A stretch of 64,000 bases of DNA from JBEIQE01 sp040376705 (GTDB lineage: Bacteria; Pseudomonadota; Alphaproteobacteria; UBA2400), in NCBI GenBank assembly GCA_040376705.1, contig JBEIQE010000001.1:310001-374000 (forward strand), read 5' to 3'. Positions 51,930-60,406 of this stretch are shown here, one piece after another. The notes beneath the pieces are model-generated. The model searched no databases. It was given only the letters and a program-made list of their open reading frames with translations, and had not been told where the DNA came from. Each line of letters opens with the position of its first letter. Position 1 is the stretch's first letter. A program made the translations under genes and the position numbers.

Positions 51930-51990
51930 TTAGCTCTTGCGCTGGCAGCCATAGTCCTTAGGCTTACCCCTAATAAACAGGGGGCATATA

Positions 51991-52575
51991 ATGGAACTCA
52001 GGGTTAAGCCAGCGCATGTTGGTGAATTGATCGAGCGGTTTAATGAGTTGAGTGCACAGCCACCATCTCTCGCCAATGTTGCACTTAAACTCGAGCCAAT
52101 TACCGAGGCTGTAACCCTGTGCATCAAGTACAATACGCAAATACGGCAGGCGCAGCGCGTGGCGATATTCCTCGGGAATGTGATGGCCGATAAAAAGCAG
52201 GAAGAGACTGTGCATGTGGTCGCCAGCATGGCGCTGCAGACACTGATGAATCACATCAGACCAGTTGAGGCGATTATCGAGCGCCCGCTGCAGAAAACCC
52301 GCCACTGGAGCATGGGCTCGGCCCCGCAGCGGGTGCACGCAGGTGCCATGACCAAAGCCGCTCGCCTGCATGCCGATATGGCGCATATGCGGGTGCAGCT
52401 GGCGCAGTCGCGCAGAGCCGATAAACCCGAGCCACATGAAATGCCACAAACGCCCTACATGCGCCGTAAGCTCGAGGCCAAGGCTGCTGCCGCCGAAACC
52501 GCCACGCCAGAGGCCAAAGCCAGGCATAAACGCTGGGAGCGGGGCTCTTTACTGGGTAAAACCAAGCCGACCTAG
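51991..52575 (+). CDS. Hypothetical protein between DUF177 gene and rpmF
   Basis: 194 residues, with AGGGGGC 5-11 bases before the ATG. A soluble helical N-terminal half (ELIERFNELSAQPPSLANVA, then AVTLCIKYNTQIRQAQRVAI and MADKKQEETVHVVASMALQT) is followed by a basic, Ala/Pro-rich tail. No family recognised. Preferred over the 185-residue frame on the other strand (51970-52527) because of the ribosome binding site, the orientation of all neighbours and its less odd composition. The position between DUF177 and rpmF is usually occupied by nothing. Confidence 0.5.
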   Translation: MELRVKPAHVGELIERFNELSAQPPSLANVALKLEPITEAVTLCIKYNTQIRQAQRVAIFLGNVMADKKQEETVHVVASMALQTLMNHIRPVEAIIERPLQKTRHWSMGSAPQRVHAGAMTKAARLHADMAHMRVQLAQSRRADKPEPHEMPQTPYMRRKLEAKAAAAETATPEAKARHKRWERGSLLGKTKPT

Positions 52576-52604
52576 GGTCATTTTGTTAACCTTTATTAAT
52601 CCGC

Positions 52605-52633
52605 TTGCAATGGCTGGCGGTTTCGACTATCCA
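52605..52633 (+). promoter_or_regulatory. Candidate promoter for rpmF-plsX-fabH
   Basis: TTGCAA (52605-52610), a 17-base spacer and TATCCA (52628-52633), 51 bases ahead of the rpmF start. A GC-rich GGGGC/GCCCC hairpin follows in the leader. Weak -10, so moderate support only. Confidence 0.35.
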
Positions 52634-52684
52634 AGCTCCTCGCGCCGGGGGCTGGGCCCCTCCATATGAACAAGAGAGACTATT

Positions 52685-52870
52685 ATGGCAGTACCTAAAA
52701 GGAAAACGTCCCCCGCTAAAATGGGCATGCGCCGTTCACACCATGCCCTCGTAGCGAACAAGTCGCTCGAGTGCACCAACTGTGGCGAACTCAAGCGTCC
52801 GCATCACGTCTGCACATCTTGCGGCCATTACGATGGTCGTGAAGTTGTAGCCAAGACGGCGACAGCTTAA
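52685..52870 (+). CDS. rpmF: 50S ribosomal protein L32
   Basis: 61 residues. Starts AVPKRKTSPAKMGMRRSHHA, the L32 beginning, and has the zinc ribbon CTNCGELKRPHHVCTSCGHY with four Cys. AGAGAG lies 7 bases before the ATG. Followed by plsX after 15 bases, the conserved rpmF-plsX-fabH order. Confidence 0.97.
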   Translation: MAVPKRKTSPAKMGMRRSHHALVANKSLECTNCGELKRPHHVCTSCGHYDGREVVAKTATA

Positions 52871-52885
52871 GTCTATTGGCCAGTC

Positions 52886-53941
52886 ATGGCCACAGGACGC
52901 ATCGTCATAGCGCTTGATGGAATGGGGGGCGATCATGCCCCCGGTTCTGTTATTGGTGGAATTGCACTCGCGCTAGAGAAATACCCCGACACTGATTTCA
53001 TAGTCTTTGGCGACTCCCAGAAGCTTGTGCCGATGGTTGAGAGCAATAAGGCTTTTTCCAATCGTGTAACGGTTCAGCATGCGCCCAGCAGCATCGCGGG
53101 CGATGCCAAGCCGGCTGTGGCCCTGCGCACTGGCCGCGATAGCTCCATGCGTCTTGCAATTGACTGTGTGCACGAAGGCAAGGCTGCGGCCGTTGTCTCA
53201 GGCGGCAATACTGGTGCGCTTATGGCTATGGCGTTGTTTGTGTTGCGCCCGCTGCCGGGCATCGAACGCCCAGCGCTTACATCGCTATTGCCTACTCGCA
53301 AAGGCGATGTGGTAATGCTCGACCTTGGCGCCAACCTTGAAGTTGATTCCGACAACCTCGTACAGTTCGCCATCATGGGCTCGGCTTTCGCTACCTCTGT
53401 TTTGGGTAATCGCAATCCCACCATTGGCCTGCTTAATGTGGGCTCTGAAGATACCAAGGGCAAAGACAGCCTGCGCGAAGCCGCCCGCGCACTCAAGAGC
53501 GTGAGCGCCCAGCCGTGGAAGTTCCATGGCTTTGTGGAAGGCGATGATATAACCGCAGGCACGGTCGATGTTGTGGTAACCGATGGCTTTACCGGCAACG
53601 TCGCGCTTAAAACCGCCGAAGGTGTGGGTAAGCTTTACACTGAATTCCTGAAAAAGATTTTTGAGAGCAGTTCATGGATGAGCAAGCTCGGCTATCTGCT
53701 GGCCAAGCCCGCTTTCCGTACACTTAAAGAACGCCTTGATGCCCGCCGTTATAACGGCGCAGTATTCTTGGGCTTGCAGGGTGTTTGCGTGAAAAGCCAT
53801 GGTGGTATGGACGCGCTGGGCTATGCCAACGCGATTGGCGTGGCGCATGACCTTGTAAAGCACGGCTGTAACGAGACCATTAAAACCGAATTGGCCCAGC
53901 TCTCCAGCGTTTTTGGTAACGGGCTTGAGGAAAAGACATGA
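52886..53941 (+). CDS. plsX: Phosphate acyltransferase PlsX
   Basis: 351 residues. Makes acyl-phosphate from acyl-ACP for the PlsY route to phosphatidic acid. Starts IVIALDGMGGDHAPGSVIGG and has ALRTGRDSSMRLAIDCVHEG, SGGNTGALMAMALFVLRPLP, GLLNVGSEDTKG and DGFTGNVALKTAEGVGKLY. Its end overlaps the fabH start by 4 bases (ATGA). Confidence 0.96.
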   Translation: MATGRIVIALDGMGGDHAPGSVIGGIALALEKYPDTDFIVFGDSQKLVPMVESNKAFSNRVTVQHAPSSIAGDAKPAVALRTGRDSSMRLAIDCVHEGKAAAVVSGGNTGALMAMALFVLRPLPGIERPALTSLLPTRKGDVVMLDLGANLEVDSDNLVQFAIMGSAFATSVLGNRNPTIGLLNVGSEDTKGKDSLREAARALKSVSAQPWKFHGFVEGDDITAGTVDVVVTDGFTGNVALKTAEGVGKLYTEFLKKIFESSSWMSKLGYLLAKPAFRTLKERLDARRYNGAVFLGLQGVCVKSHGGMDALGYANAIGVAHDLVKHGCNETIKTELAQLSSVFGNGLEEKT

Positions 53942-54918
53942 GCATTATCCGCTCGCAGATTATCGGCTGCGGCAGTTATCTGCCTGCCAAAGTTGTCACC
54001 AATAACGACCTCGCCGCCATGGGCGTTGAAACATCTGATGAGTGGATCGTGCAGCGCACTGGCATCAAGCAGCGCCATATTGCGGCTGAGGGCGAAAAAA
54101 CTTCCGACCTCGCCATCGCTGCTGCCCGCGCCGCGCTAAAGGATGCAGGTATTGAGGGCAGCGACCTTGACCTCATCGTGCTGGCTACCACCACGCCTGA
54201 CCATACATTCCCGGCCACAGCTGCGCGGGTGCAGGCGGCTTTGGGCATGACCAAAGGCGCCGCGTTTGATGTGCAGGCTGTGTGTGCTGGTTTTGTGTTT
54301 GCGCTAGCACAAGCCGATAACATGATCCGCCTTGGCCAAGCCAAGAAGGCACTGGTTATCGGTGCTGAGACCTTCTCACGTATTCTCGACTGGAAAGACC
54401 GCACCACCTGCGTACTGTTCGGCGATGGTGCGGGCGCTATAGTGCTTAGCGCAGGTGAGGGTAAGGGCGACAAGACCGACCGCGGCGTGCTTTCAACCCA
54501 TCTGCATTCTGACGGCACTCAATACGATATCCTTATGGTTGACGGCGGCCCGTCATCAACCGGCACCACTGGCTGCGTGCGTATGCAGGGGCAGGAAGTA
54601 TTCAAGCACGCCATCAAGCGGCTAGCTGAAGTGGTCGATGAAGCTTTCAAGGCTAATAGTGTTGAACCAAGCGAACTTGATTGGTTCGTACCGCATCAGG
54701 CCAACAAACGTATTATCGATGGCGTGGCTGTGAAGCTGAAGCTTGATGAGAGCAAAGTTGTGCTGACGGTTGATAAACATGGCAACACATCAGCTGCATC
54801 GATTCCATTAGCCATTGCAGCAGCGCATGCCGAAGGCAAGATCAAGCCCGGTCATCTGGTGATGATCGATGCGATAGGCGGCGGTCTAGCCTGGGGCTCG
54901 GCATTAATTCGCTGGTAG
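53938..54918 (+). CDS. fabH: 3-oxoacyl-ACP synthase III
   Basis: 326 residues. Starts fatty acid chains from acetyl-CoA and malonyl-ACP. The catalytic Cys is in FDVQAVCAGFVFALAQAD near residue 113, the His in WFVPHQANKRIIDGVAVKL near 250, and the Asn in DKHGNTSAASIPLAIAAA near 280. The N-terminal GCGSYLPAKVVTNNDLAAMG and SDEWIVQRTGIKQRHIAA are standard. Last gene of the rpmF-plsX-fabH unit; ihfA follows after a 201-base gap. Confidence 0.97.
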   Translation: MSIIRSQIIGCGSYLPAKVVTNNDLAAMGVETSDEWIVQRTGIKQRHIAAEGEKTSDLAIAAARAALKDAGIEGSDLDLIVLATTTPDHTFPATAARVQAALGMTKGAAFDVQAVCAGFVFALAQADNMIRLGQAKKALVIGAETFSRILDWKDRTTCVLFGDGAGAIVLSAGEGKGDKTDRGVLSTHLHSDGTQYDILMVDGGPSSTGTTGCVRMQGQEVFKHAIKRLAEVVDEAFKANSVEPSELDWFVPHQANKRIIDGVAVKLKLDESKVVLTVDKHGNTSAASIPLAIAAAHAEGKIKPGHLVMIDAIGGGLAWGSALIRW

Positions 54919-55119
54919 GCAATAATTGCGAATCCGGCTGAATCGGCCAAACCCTGCGCAAATATTAGGCTTTCGTGGTTAATGCTATGCAGCTTTTGCC
55001 CATGTATCGTGTTAGCAACGACTCCTAACATCTCGCAATCTAAAGATATTTTCTGATTCGTTTGTTGACTCTTAACTAGGTGGCCGTTAGCGTTGGAGTC
55101 GTTAACGAGGGAGGCCATC

Positions 55120-55473
55120 ATGGCTGACGTAGAGTCGAATACTGGTACTATCACCCGCGCTGATCTCAGCGAAGCAGTTTACGCAGACGTAGGTCTGTCG
55201 CGCCATGAGTCGGCGCAGTTCGTCGATCTCGTCCTCGAAGAAGTTTCCAAAGCACTGGTTGCAGGCGAGCAGGTCAAGCTCTCTTCATTCGGCAGCTTCA
55301 GTGTCCGTCATAAAAAGCAAAGGGTAGGGCGTAACCCCAAAACTGGCGAAGAGGTACCCATCCTTCCGCGTCGTGTGCTCATGTTCCGTGCGAGCCACAC
55401 ACTGAAGGAACGTATCTCGGCAGGCATGCGTGGCTTGCCAATTCCGCCGGCACCAAAGGATGACGTCGAATGA
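55120..55473 (+). CDS. ihfA: Integration host factor subunit alpha
   Basis: 117 residues from the ATG at 55120 with GGGAGG upstream. After an 8-residue acidic start comes the HU/IHF fold: LSRHESAQFVDLVLEEVSKA, VKLSSFGSFSVRHKKQRVGR, then NPKTGEEVPILPRRVLMFRA on the DNA-intercalating arm. Bends DNA as a heterodimer with IHF beta. The MerR-type gene begins at its stop (ATGA overlap), the usual alphaproteobacterial pair. Confidence 0.95.
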   Translation: MADVESNTGTITRADLSEAVYADVGLSRHESAQFVDLVLEEVSKALVAGEQVKLSSFGSFSVRHKKQRVGRNPKTGEEVPILPRRVLMFRASHTLKERISAGMRGLPIPPAPKDDVE

Positions 55474-55970
55474 GCGATCCACAGTTAGACATTCCCGCGC
55501 TGGCTAAATCAGCCTCAGCGTTTAAGACCATCAGCGAAGTTTCGGCTGAGACAACCGTTCCCCAGCACGTTCTGCGTTTCTGGGAAGCCAAGTTCACTCA
55601 GCTGCGCCCGTTAAAGCGTGGTGGTGGTCGCCGTTACTACCGTCCTGAAGATGTAGCCCTGCTGCAGCGCATTCGCCGTTTGCTGCATGAAGAGGGATAC
55701 ACCATCAAGGGTGTGCAGAAGGTTCTGCGCGAAGGTAAGTCGGATGAGGTGCCGCATACAAGCAAGCTGGCCAAGATGCCGAGCCCCGCTCCTGATGCGT
55801 TCCCGCGTACCCGCCAGGCTCTCGCTACCGGTACCGAAATGCAGCCGCTCAAGTCGGGCCGCCTTATTCTCGATATCGAGCAGATGAAGTCGCCAGAGGG
55901 TCGCGACCGACTCCTTAAGGACGTTCTTGAGGATTTGGTGTCACTTCGCCGTACTTTGGAAGATATCTAA
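55470..55970 (+). CDS. MerR-family transcriptional regulator
   Basis: 166 residues. Winged-helix N-terminal domain at about 15-90: ISEVSAETTVPQHVLRFWEA, then GGGRRYYRPEDVALLQRIRR and LLHEEGYTIKGVQKVLRE. The C-terminal part is unlike metal-sensing MerR proteins and has no Cys set; it ends in a helix (LLKDVLEDLVSLRRTLEDI). Its effector is unknown. Overlaps the ihfA stop by 4 bases, so the two are translated together. A terminator follows. Confidence 0.92.
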   Translation: MSDPQLDIPALAKSASAFKTISEVSAETTVPQHVLRFWEAKFTQLRPLKRGGGRRYYRPEDVALLQRIRRLLHEEGYTIKGVQKVLREGKSDEVPHTSKLAKMPSPAPDAFPRTRQALATGTEMQPLKSGRLILDIEQMKSPEGRDRLLKDVLEDLVSLRRTLEDI

Positions 55971-55994
55971 AACAACTAAGAATCTTTTGTTTTC

Positions 55995-56026
55995 AAGCCG
56001 TTGGCTAACAGGTCAACGGCTTTTTA
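55995..56026 (+). terminator. Rho-independent terminator after the MerR-type gene
   Basis: AAGCCGTTG (55995-56003) and CAACGGCTT (56014-56022) form a perfect 9-base stem with a 10-base loop and TTTTT overlapping its end. It lies 24 bases after the stop. Confidence 0.88.
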
Positions 56027-56066
56027 ACTTTACTGCGTCATTCTGTCTGCATAGGGAGACCGCATA

Positions 56067-56384
56067 ATGACAATGGACGCCGTAAGCGAAGCCTCAGTGA
56101 ACAGCTTTTTCAGCCAGTCTCCTATTGGTGCTGTGGATGTGACCATGGCAGGTGATCCTGCCACGCACCGCATGCCCGCCAGCCTCAGCGAAGTGAGTTC
56201 GTTTGTTAGCTGGAACATGCCAAGCGCGCAGGTTTCTATGGCGCCGCTTAAGGTTGAGCAGGTCATCGATATGGATGGCGGCATCGACCTGAGCTCGATT
56301 GGCGGTATTAAGCCTGAGCCCGGCCCGCAGGTTGGCGGACCTAATCTAATGGCACGCAAACCGTCTAACCCCGGTTTTAGCTGA
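56067..56384 (+). CDS. Hypothetical small protein
   Basis: 105 residues, with AGGGAG 9-14 bases upstream. Met/Ser/Pro-rich, low in charged residues, with a SSFVSWNMPSAQVSMAPLKV centre and a Gly/Pro-rich end. No signal peptide, no membrane segment and no known family. It looks partly disordered. A single gene between the MerR terminator and another small gene. Confidence 0.45.
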   Translation: MTMDAVSEASVNSFFSQSPIGAVDVTMAGDPATHRMPASLSEVSSFVSWNMPSAQVSMAPLKVEQVIDMDGGIDLSSIGGIKPEPGPQVGGPNLMARKPSNPGFS

Positions 56385-56462
56385 AAAACACCTTCTTAGC
56401 TGTTGACAGAATCAGCGTAAAGCGGTGGTAATGCCCCACTGTTAAAGCTGGATACTGCTGCA

Positions 56463-56762
56463 ATGACATCATTATGGGTCAAGCCTTTGGCTTTGGTGGA
56501 CAACAAGACAGGGCACCTGATGCTCCTGATTGATGCCCGCACTTTGACGTCGGAAATCGACGGCGGTTTGCCATGCTCACTGCGGGCCGATGAGGGGCGC
56601 TTTGTGCTCGATCTCGATACCCGCCCTGAATCGACCCATATCGGCCCGTTCAGCCGCAGCGAAGCCGATAAAATCCGCCAGTGCCACCGCCTGACCGTTG
56701 CTGCCTTCAAAGATGGCATCGTCACCCGCGCCCGCGAAGTTACGCTTAAGGTTGCTGCCTAA
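56463..56762 (+). CDS. Hypothetical small protein
   Basis: 99 residues. A beta-rich pattern (LWVKPLALVDNKTGHLMLLI, CSLRADEGRFVLDLDTRPES, ADKIRQCHRLTVAAFKDGIV) suggests a small folded domain. No known family. The start has only GGA upstream. A frame of similar length on the opposite strand (56396-56725) is less likely because it is Ser/Arg-rich and lacks strand-like pattern. Confidence 0.45.
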   Translation: MTSLWVKPLALVDNKTGHLMLLIDARTLTSEIDGGLPCSLRADEGRFVLDLDTRPESTHIGPFSRSEADKIRQCHRLTVAAFKDGIVTRAREVTLKVAA

Positions 56763-56860
56763 AACCCGTATAACCGCCCGTAAGTTCTGCCTTTAAAGAA
56801 GGCACTATAAAACGCTAGCCTTTCTGCCAGTGTGTCTCTATATTCTCGCGCCTATGGTCC

Positions 56861-56937
56861 CGGAATGTAGCTCAGCCTGGTAGAGCACTTGCATGGGGTG
56901 CAAGGGGTCGTGGGTTCGAATCCCGCCATTCCGACCA
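56861..56937 (+). tRNA. tRNA-Pro (GGG)
   Basis: 77 bases including an encoded CCA end. Acceptor arms CGGAATG and CATTCCG pair fully. The D-arm GCTC/GAGC, the anticodon stem CTTGC/GCAAG with loop ATGGGGT (anticodon GGG, codons CCC and CCT) and the T-arm with GTTCGAAT are all in place. Confidence 0.95.
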
Positions 56938-56969
56938 TAGATAATCATAAAAATAGCAGGGGGCCTGTA

Positions 56970-57590
56970 ATGCCGGATAATCCTGATTTCAAAGTGCTCA
57001 GCAATAAGCGGGCCTATGCAGGCTTTCTGAAAATCGATGTGATTGAGGTTAAGCGAGGTCGCTTTGACAGCGATGAGACCGATACCATCAGGCGCGAGGT
57101 GATGGAGCGCGGCGATGCTGTTGGCATCATCGCGTATGACCCGATGCAGGACCTTGTCATCGTCGGGCGCGAGCTGCGTGCAGGTGTTTTGCTCGCTGGT
57201 GAGTATCCGTTTGTTTATTCACTGCCTGCCGGCGGCATCAACAAGGGCGAAGATGCAGTACAGGCTGCCGATCGCGAGATTGGCGAAGAGGCCGGTATTC
57301 CGATCAGCAACCTCAAGGTTGCGCATGATCGTTTATATGTAAGCGCAGGCGGTACATCCGAGCGCGTGACGCTGGTGTTTGGCACTGTAACAGCGCCGCG
57401 TGAAAGCGCGGTGCTCGGCCTTCCTGAAGAACACGAGAACATCCTGCGTGTCAGCATGCCGGCCAAGCAATTCTTTAAACTGGCAGGCACCCGCGAAATG
57501 CCGGATATGATGACAACGATTGGCGCATACTGGCTTAAGGCGCATCGCCCTGCGCTGCGAAAGAAATATGGCCAGCCCTCTGCCACCTGA
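56970..57590 (+). CDS. Nudix hydrolase, ADP-ribose pyrophosphatase-like
   Basis: 206 residues from the ATG at 56970 with CAGGGGG upstream. The full Nudix box is present: GGINKGE, seven residues, then REIGEEAGI, near residue 96-118. The N-terminal LSNKRAYAGFLKIDVIEVKR and IIAYDPMQDLVIVGRELRAG resemble NudF-type enzymes acting on ADP-ribose or sugar nucleotides. The substrate is not certain. The stop almost touches the trehalase-like gene, so both may be in one unit. Confidence 0.85.
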   Translation: MPDNPDFKVLSNKRAYAGFLKIDVIEVKRGRFDSDETDTIRREVMERGDAVGIIAYDPMQDLVIVGRELRAGVLLAGEYPFVYSLPAGGINKGEDAVQAADREIGEEAGIPISNLKVAHDRLYVSAGGTSERVTLVFGTVTAPRESAVLGLPEEHENILRVSMPAKQFFKLAGTREMPDMMTTIGAYWLKAHRPALRKKYGQPSAT

Positions 57591-57591
57591 T

Positions 57592-59070
57592 ATGCAAAAG
57601 ACCATTGAGGCGACGCCGCTGCTGTTGCTGCGGCACGACCTCTGCGCGGCTGCAGCCGATCCGCAATATACGCGCGGCGCGCCGCCGGTTTACATTCCTA
57701 TTCAGGATTATGAGCAGGCCATCAAGAAGCTGAGTGATCCGTCCATGGCGGTGGCGCTCAAGCCTGAGGATGTGCCGGCGCTTTACAGCATTGAGGCGCA
57801 GCAGGGGCTGCTCTATCTGCCCTATTCATACCTCGTGCCGGGTGGCCGTTTTAACTCGATGTATGGGTGGGATACCGCATTTCCGGTGTTTGCATGGGCG
57901 GGTGAGCACCCGCAGGTCATGCGTGAACAGGTCGATAACCAGCTGTATCAGATCAGCCGCTATGGCAAAGTGCTGAATGCCAACCGCACCTATCATCTCT
58001 CGCGCTCACAGCCCCCACTGATTGCTGCCATGGTGCTGAGTGTTTATAAGGCGGCGCAGGGCAGGGCCTGGGCCGATTTTGATAGAGATGGCTTGTTTAC
58101 AAATGCGCAAGCATGGCTAGCGGCAGCGCTGCCCATGCTCGAGCAGTTTTATACCTATTGGACTACTGGCGAGCGCCTTGCAGGCGAGACTAAGCTTTCG
58201 CGCTACTGGGATGAAGCCGACGTACCCGCGCCAGAAGTCATTATGGGTGAGCCCGGCCATTTTGAGCAGGCGCATGAGCGATTTGTGCGCCGGAGTAATG
58301 ATGCGACTGAAGAAAGCATTTTCTTTAACGACAAAGCCGACAGCCTCTCCCCCCTGTATTACAGGGCCGACCGCGCCATGCGTGCTTCAGGGTTCGACCC
58401 GAATGCCCATTGGGGATATGGCGCTTTGCGTTGCCTGTTCCATGCACCAGTATGCCTTAACTCGCTGCTCTATCAGATGGAACACGATATAGCCGAGATA
58501 TGCCAGCTATTGGGCCAGCCGCATGATTTATGGAATGCACGCCGCGCTGCCCGTAAAGCGGCCATGCAGCAGTACCTTTATAATACCGACAGCGGCCTGT
58601 ATGAAGATTACGACTTTGTACGCGGGCAACGTAACGCCAGCATCTATGCCACCGCTTTTTATCCGCTCTGGGCCGGGCTTTATACCGAGGCTGAGGCGAG
58701 CCGTGCTGCCAAGGCCATTTTGGAGCAGCTGGAAACGCCTTATGGAATTGTTACCTCGCTTGAGCTGAGTGGCTGCCAGTGGGACTTCCCTTTCGGCTGG
58801 CCACCCTTGCAATACTTCGCCATGGCAGGCCTAAGCCGGTGCGGCCTTGCGGATGATGCCAAACGCCTGGCGCAAAAGTACCTCACGTTAGCCGGTCATG
58901 TGTTTGCCGAGCACGGTGCGCTGTTTGAGAAATACAATATGCGCGATGGTAATGCCGATATTAAGGTCAGCCTTGGCTATCACGATAACGCCAGCGAGAA
59001 CGGCACATTCCTGTGGACCGCTGCCTGCCTCAAGTTAGCGCAGGATTGTCTGGCGGGTAAAAAGCTTTAG
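57592..59070 (+). CDS. Trehalase-like glycoside hydrolase (GH37)
   Basis: 492 residues from the ATG at 57592, one base after the Nudix stop; an upstream ATG at 57568 inside that gene is also possible. GH37 motifs are visible: PGGRFNSMYGWDTAFPVFAW (trehalase signature 1, normally PGGRFxExYxWDxY), NANRTYHLSRSQPPLIAAM, LSRYWDEADVPAPEVIM, RASGFDPNAHWG (place of the catalytic acid) and QWDFPFGWPPLQYFAMAGL (signature 2). The last usual motif, GGGGEYPxQxGFGWTNG with the catalytic base, is replaced by LGYHDNASENGTFLWTAA. No signal peptide, so cytosolic. It may cleave trehalose or a related glucoside. Its stop overlaps the convergent gene's stop. Confidence 0.82.
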   Translation: MQKTIEATPLLLLRHDLCAAAADPQYTRGAPPVYIPIQDYEQAIKKLSDPSMAVALKPEDVPALYSIEAQQGLLYLPYSYLVPGGRFNSMYGWDTAFPVFAWAGEHPQVMREQVDNQLYQISRYGKVLNANRTYHLSRSQPPLIAAMVLSVYKAAQGRAWADFDRDGLFTNAQAWLAAALPMLEQFYTYWTTGERLAGETKLSRYWDEADVPAPEVIMGEPGHFEQAHERFVRRSNDATEESIFFNDKADSLSPLYYRADRAMRASGFDPNAHWGYGALRCLFHAPVCLNSLLYQMEHDIAEICQLLGQPHDLWNARRAARKAAMQQYLYNTDSGLYEDYDFVRGQRNASIYATAFYPLWAGLYTEAEASRAAKAILEQLETPYGIVTSLELSGCQWDFPFGWPPLQYFAMAGLSRCGLADDAKRLAQKYLTLAGHVFAEHGALFEKYNMRDGNADIKVSLGYHDNASENGTFLWTAACLKLAQDCLAGKKL

Positions 59071-59840
59071 CGCAGCTCACGCATGGATGAAGTTGCCACC
59101 TGCAGCACATCGCACCAGCCGCCAGCTGCTTTTACAGCTTCACAGCCCTTGTGGGCTTCGCTTGAGGTGTTGAACGGGCCTGCCGACAGGCGCAACCAGC
59201 GGCGATCCTGATTGTCATTATATGGCGTTACATAAGGCTTGAGGCCTGCAAGGGCGCTGGCATTCTTCGCACTCAGCTGGCGCCAGCCCGGCTTAACTGG
59301 TGCGCTGTCAAGATATGAGGCCAAGTGCACAAGATATGTCTGTGGGCGGCCGCCAGCGGCTGCGCGGGCAGGGGCTGGCTTTGTGGCCTCGGTCTGTGCT
59401 GCTTGTGCTTCAGGTGCTGCAGCCGCAGGTGTAATGGTCGCAGCAGGCACGGCTTGAACCGCCATATCTTGATCAGTCAGGTCGCCAACCAGCGTGGTGG
59501 GGCCGGTTGGCTTTTGGCCGCTTGTCTCGGTCGTGGTAACGGTCGTGGTTACGGATGTACGCTCCGGCGCGGCCTGCGGCGCGGGCGCGGTTGATGCTGG
59601 CTGCGGCAGCGTGGCAACGTTACGGTCCTGCTGACCTTTAAGCGCTGCAATCCGGGTTTCAAGGCGGGTGAGGGTTTCGCCCAGTGCATCATACTGCTTA
59701 CGCATCTGCTGCTGGGTGCGTTCGAGGTTGGCGATTTGTGTGGTCAGCGTAGTGCCCGAAGCGATGGGCTCACGGCCGGTAGATGAACAACCAACCAGCA
59801 CAAGGCAGCTTAAAACAGCAAGGCCAAGAAAACGACGCAT
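59067..59840 (-). CDS. SPOR-domain lipoprotein
   Basis: 257 residues from the ATG at 59840, which has GGAG 7 bases upstream; a TTG 6 bases earlier is less likely. Lipoprotein signal with lipobox LVGC (Cys near 18). A coiled coil follows (about 30-75: IANLERTQQQMRKQYDALGE), then a Thr/Pro/Ala-rich linker and a C-terminal SPOR domain (about 170-250: TYLVHLASYLDSAPVKPGWR and RWLRLSAGPFNTSSEAHKGC). Probably an outer-membrane-attached glycan binder at sites of wall remodelling. Convergent with the GH37 gene. Confidence 0.75.
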   Translation of the reverse strand: MRRFLGLAVLSCLVLVGCSSTGREPIASGTTLTTQIANLERTQQQMRKQYDALGETLTRLETRIAALKGQQDRNVATLPQPASTAPAPQAAPERTSVTTTVTTTETSGQKPTGPTTLVGDLTDQDMAVQAVPAATITPAAAAPEAQAAQTEATKPAPARAAAGGRPQTYLVHLASYLDSAPVKPGWRQLSAKNASALAGLKPYVTPYNDNQDRRWLRLSAGPFNTSSEAHKGCEAVKAAGGWCDVLQVATSSMRELR

Positions 59841-59914
59841 GAGCAAACTCCATAACGCGATAACCGTTATGTATGCGGTGCGCTGATTCTGTTAATGCCG
59901 CAAGGGTTTACGGT

Positions 59915-60268
59915 TTAGTGGCGCAGGGCCTTTTCGGCGAGCGAGCGTGTATCCATCTCACCGCTGTCGCGGCGCCACATACTGAAGTCGACGCGGATAA
60001 CGCCTTCCTTGTCCTTCTGCAGGGCAATACGGCCGGTCTCAGTCAGACGGCAGATCTGGTTTCCGGTACGGGTGGGGTTGAGCGCCCAAGGCTCAGCCCA
60101 TCCAGCCTGTACGCAGGCTGTAATAAGATCGGCTGAGACGCGTGCGCCCTTTTCATCATACAGCGGCAGCTTGCCACCAGGCTGTTGCAAACCCATGCTG
60201 AGCCAGCGGCGCTGCTCGTCGGTAGGAGCTGAAGAGGCTGAGATGAAGCTTGTTTGAGCGGTTCGCAT
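59915..60268 (-). CDS. Hypothetical small protein
   Basis: 117 residues with an ACGGAT sequence upstream. Soluble; a PTDEQRRWLSMGLQQPGGKL start, a VSADLITACVQAGWAEPWAL helix and a CRLTETGRIALQKD stretch that looks like the C-terminal part of a winged-helix domain (a helix and strand-turn with TxxG). This suggests a small DNA-binding or regulatory fold, without proof. Single gene upstream of the DUF192 gene on the other strand. Confidence 0.5.
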   Translation of the reverse strand: MRTAQTSFISASSAPTDEQRRWLSMGLQQPGGKLPLYDEKGARVSADLITACVQAGWAEPWALNPTRTGNQICRLTETGRIALQKDKEGVIRVDFSMWRRDSGEMDTRSLAEKALRH

Positions 60269-60406
60269 GAGATCCGTTCTCGAAAAGGGAGCGAATTCGT
60301 AACACAGGCTTGCGCCAAGCGTGAAGGGGGAAATTTTGCATCGCGAATCACCTGTCGCGACTCTGTGTCTTGCCTATCACAGCAGGCCGCGCCATAGACT
60401 GAGTGT

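Noticed and set aside
51970..52527. 185-codon minus frame opposite the gene at 51991
   Set aside because: His/Met/Arg-rich shadow composition, wrong direction for the cluster, no Shine-Dalgarno sequence; the plus frame has a good one.
52637..52665. GC-rich GGGGC/GCCCC hairpin before rpmF as a terminator
   Set aside because: The stem is only 5 bases and no T-run follows; it lies downstream of the likely promoter.
56396..56725. 109-codon minus frame
   Set aside because: Ser/Arg-rich shadow of the plus-strand frame at 56463; neither is strong, but the plus frame has better protein-like pattern.
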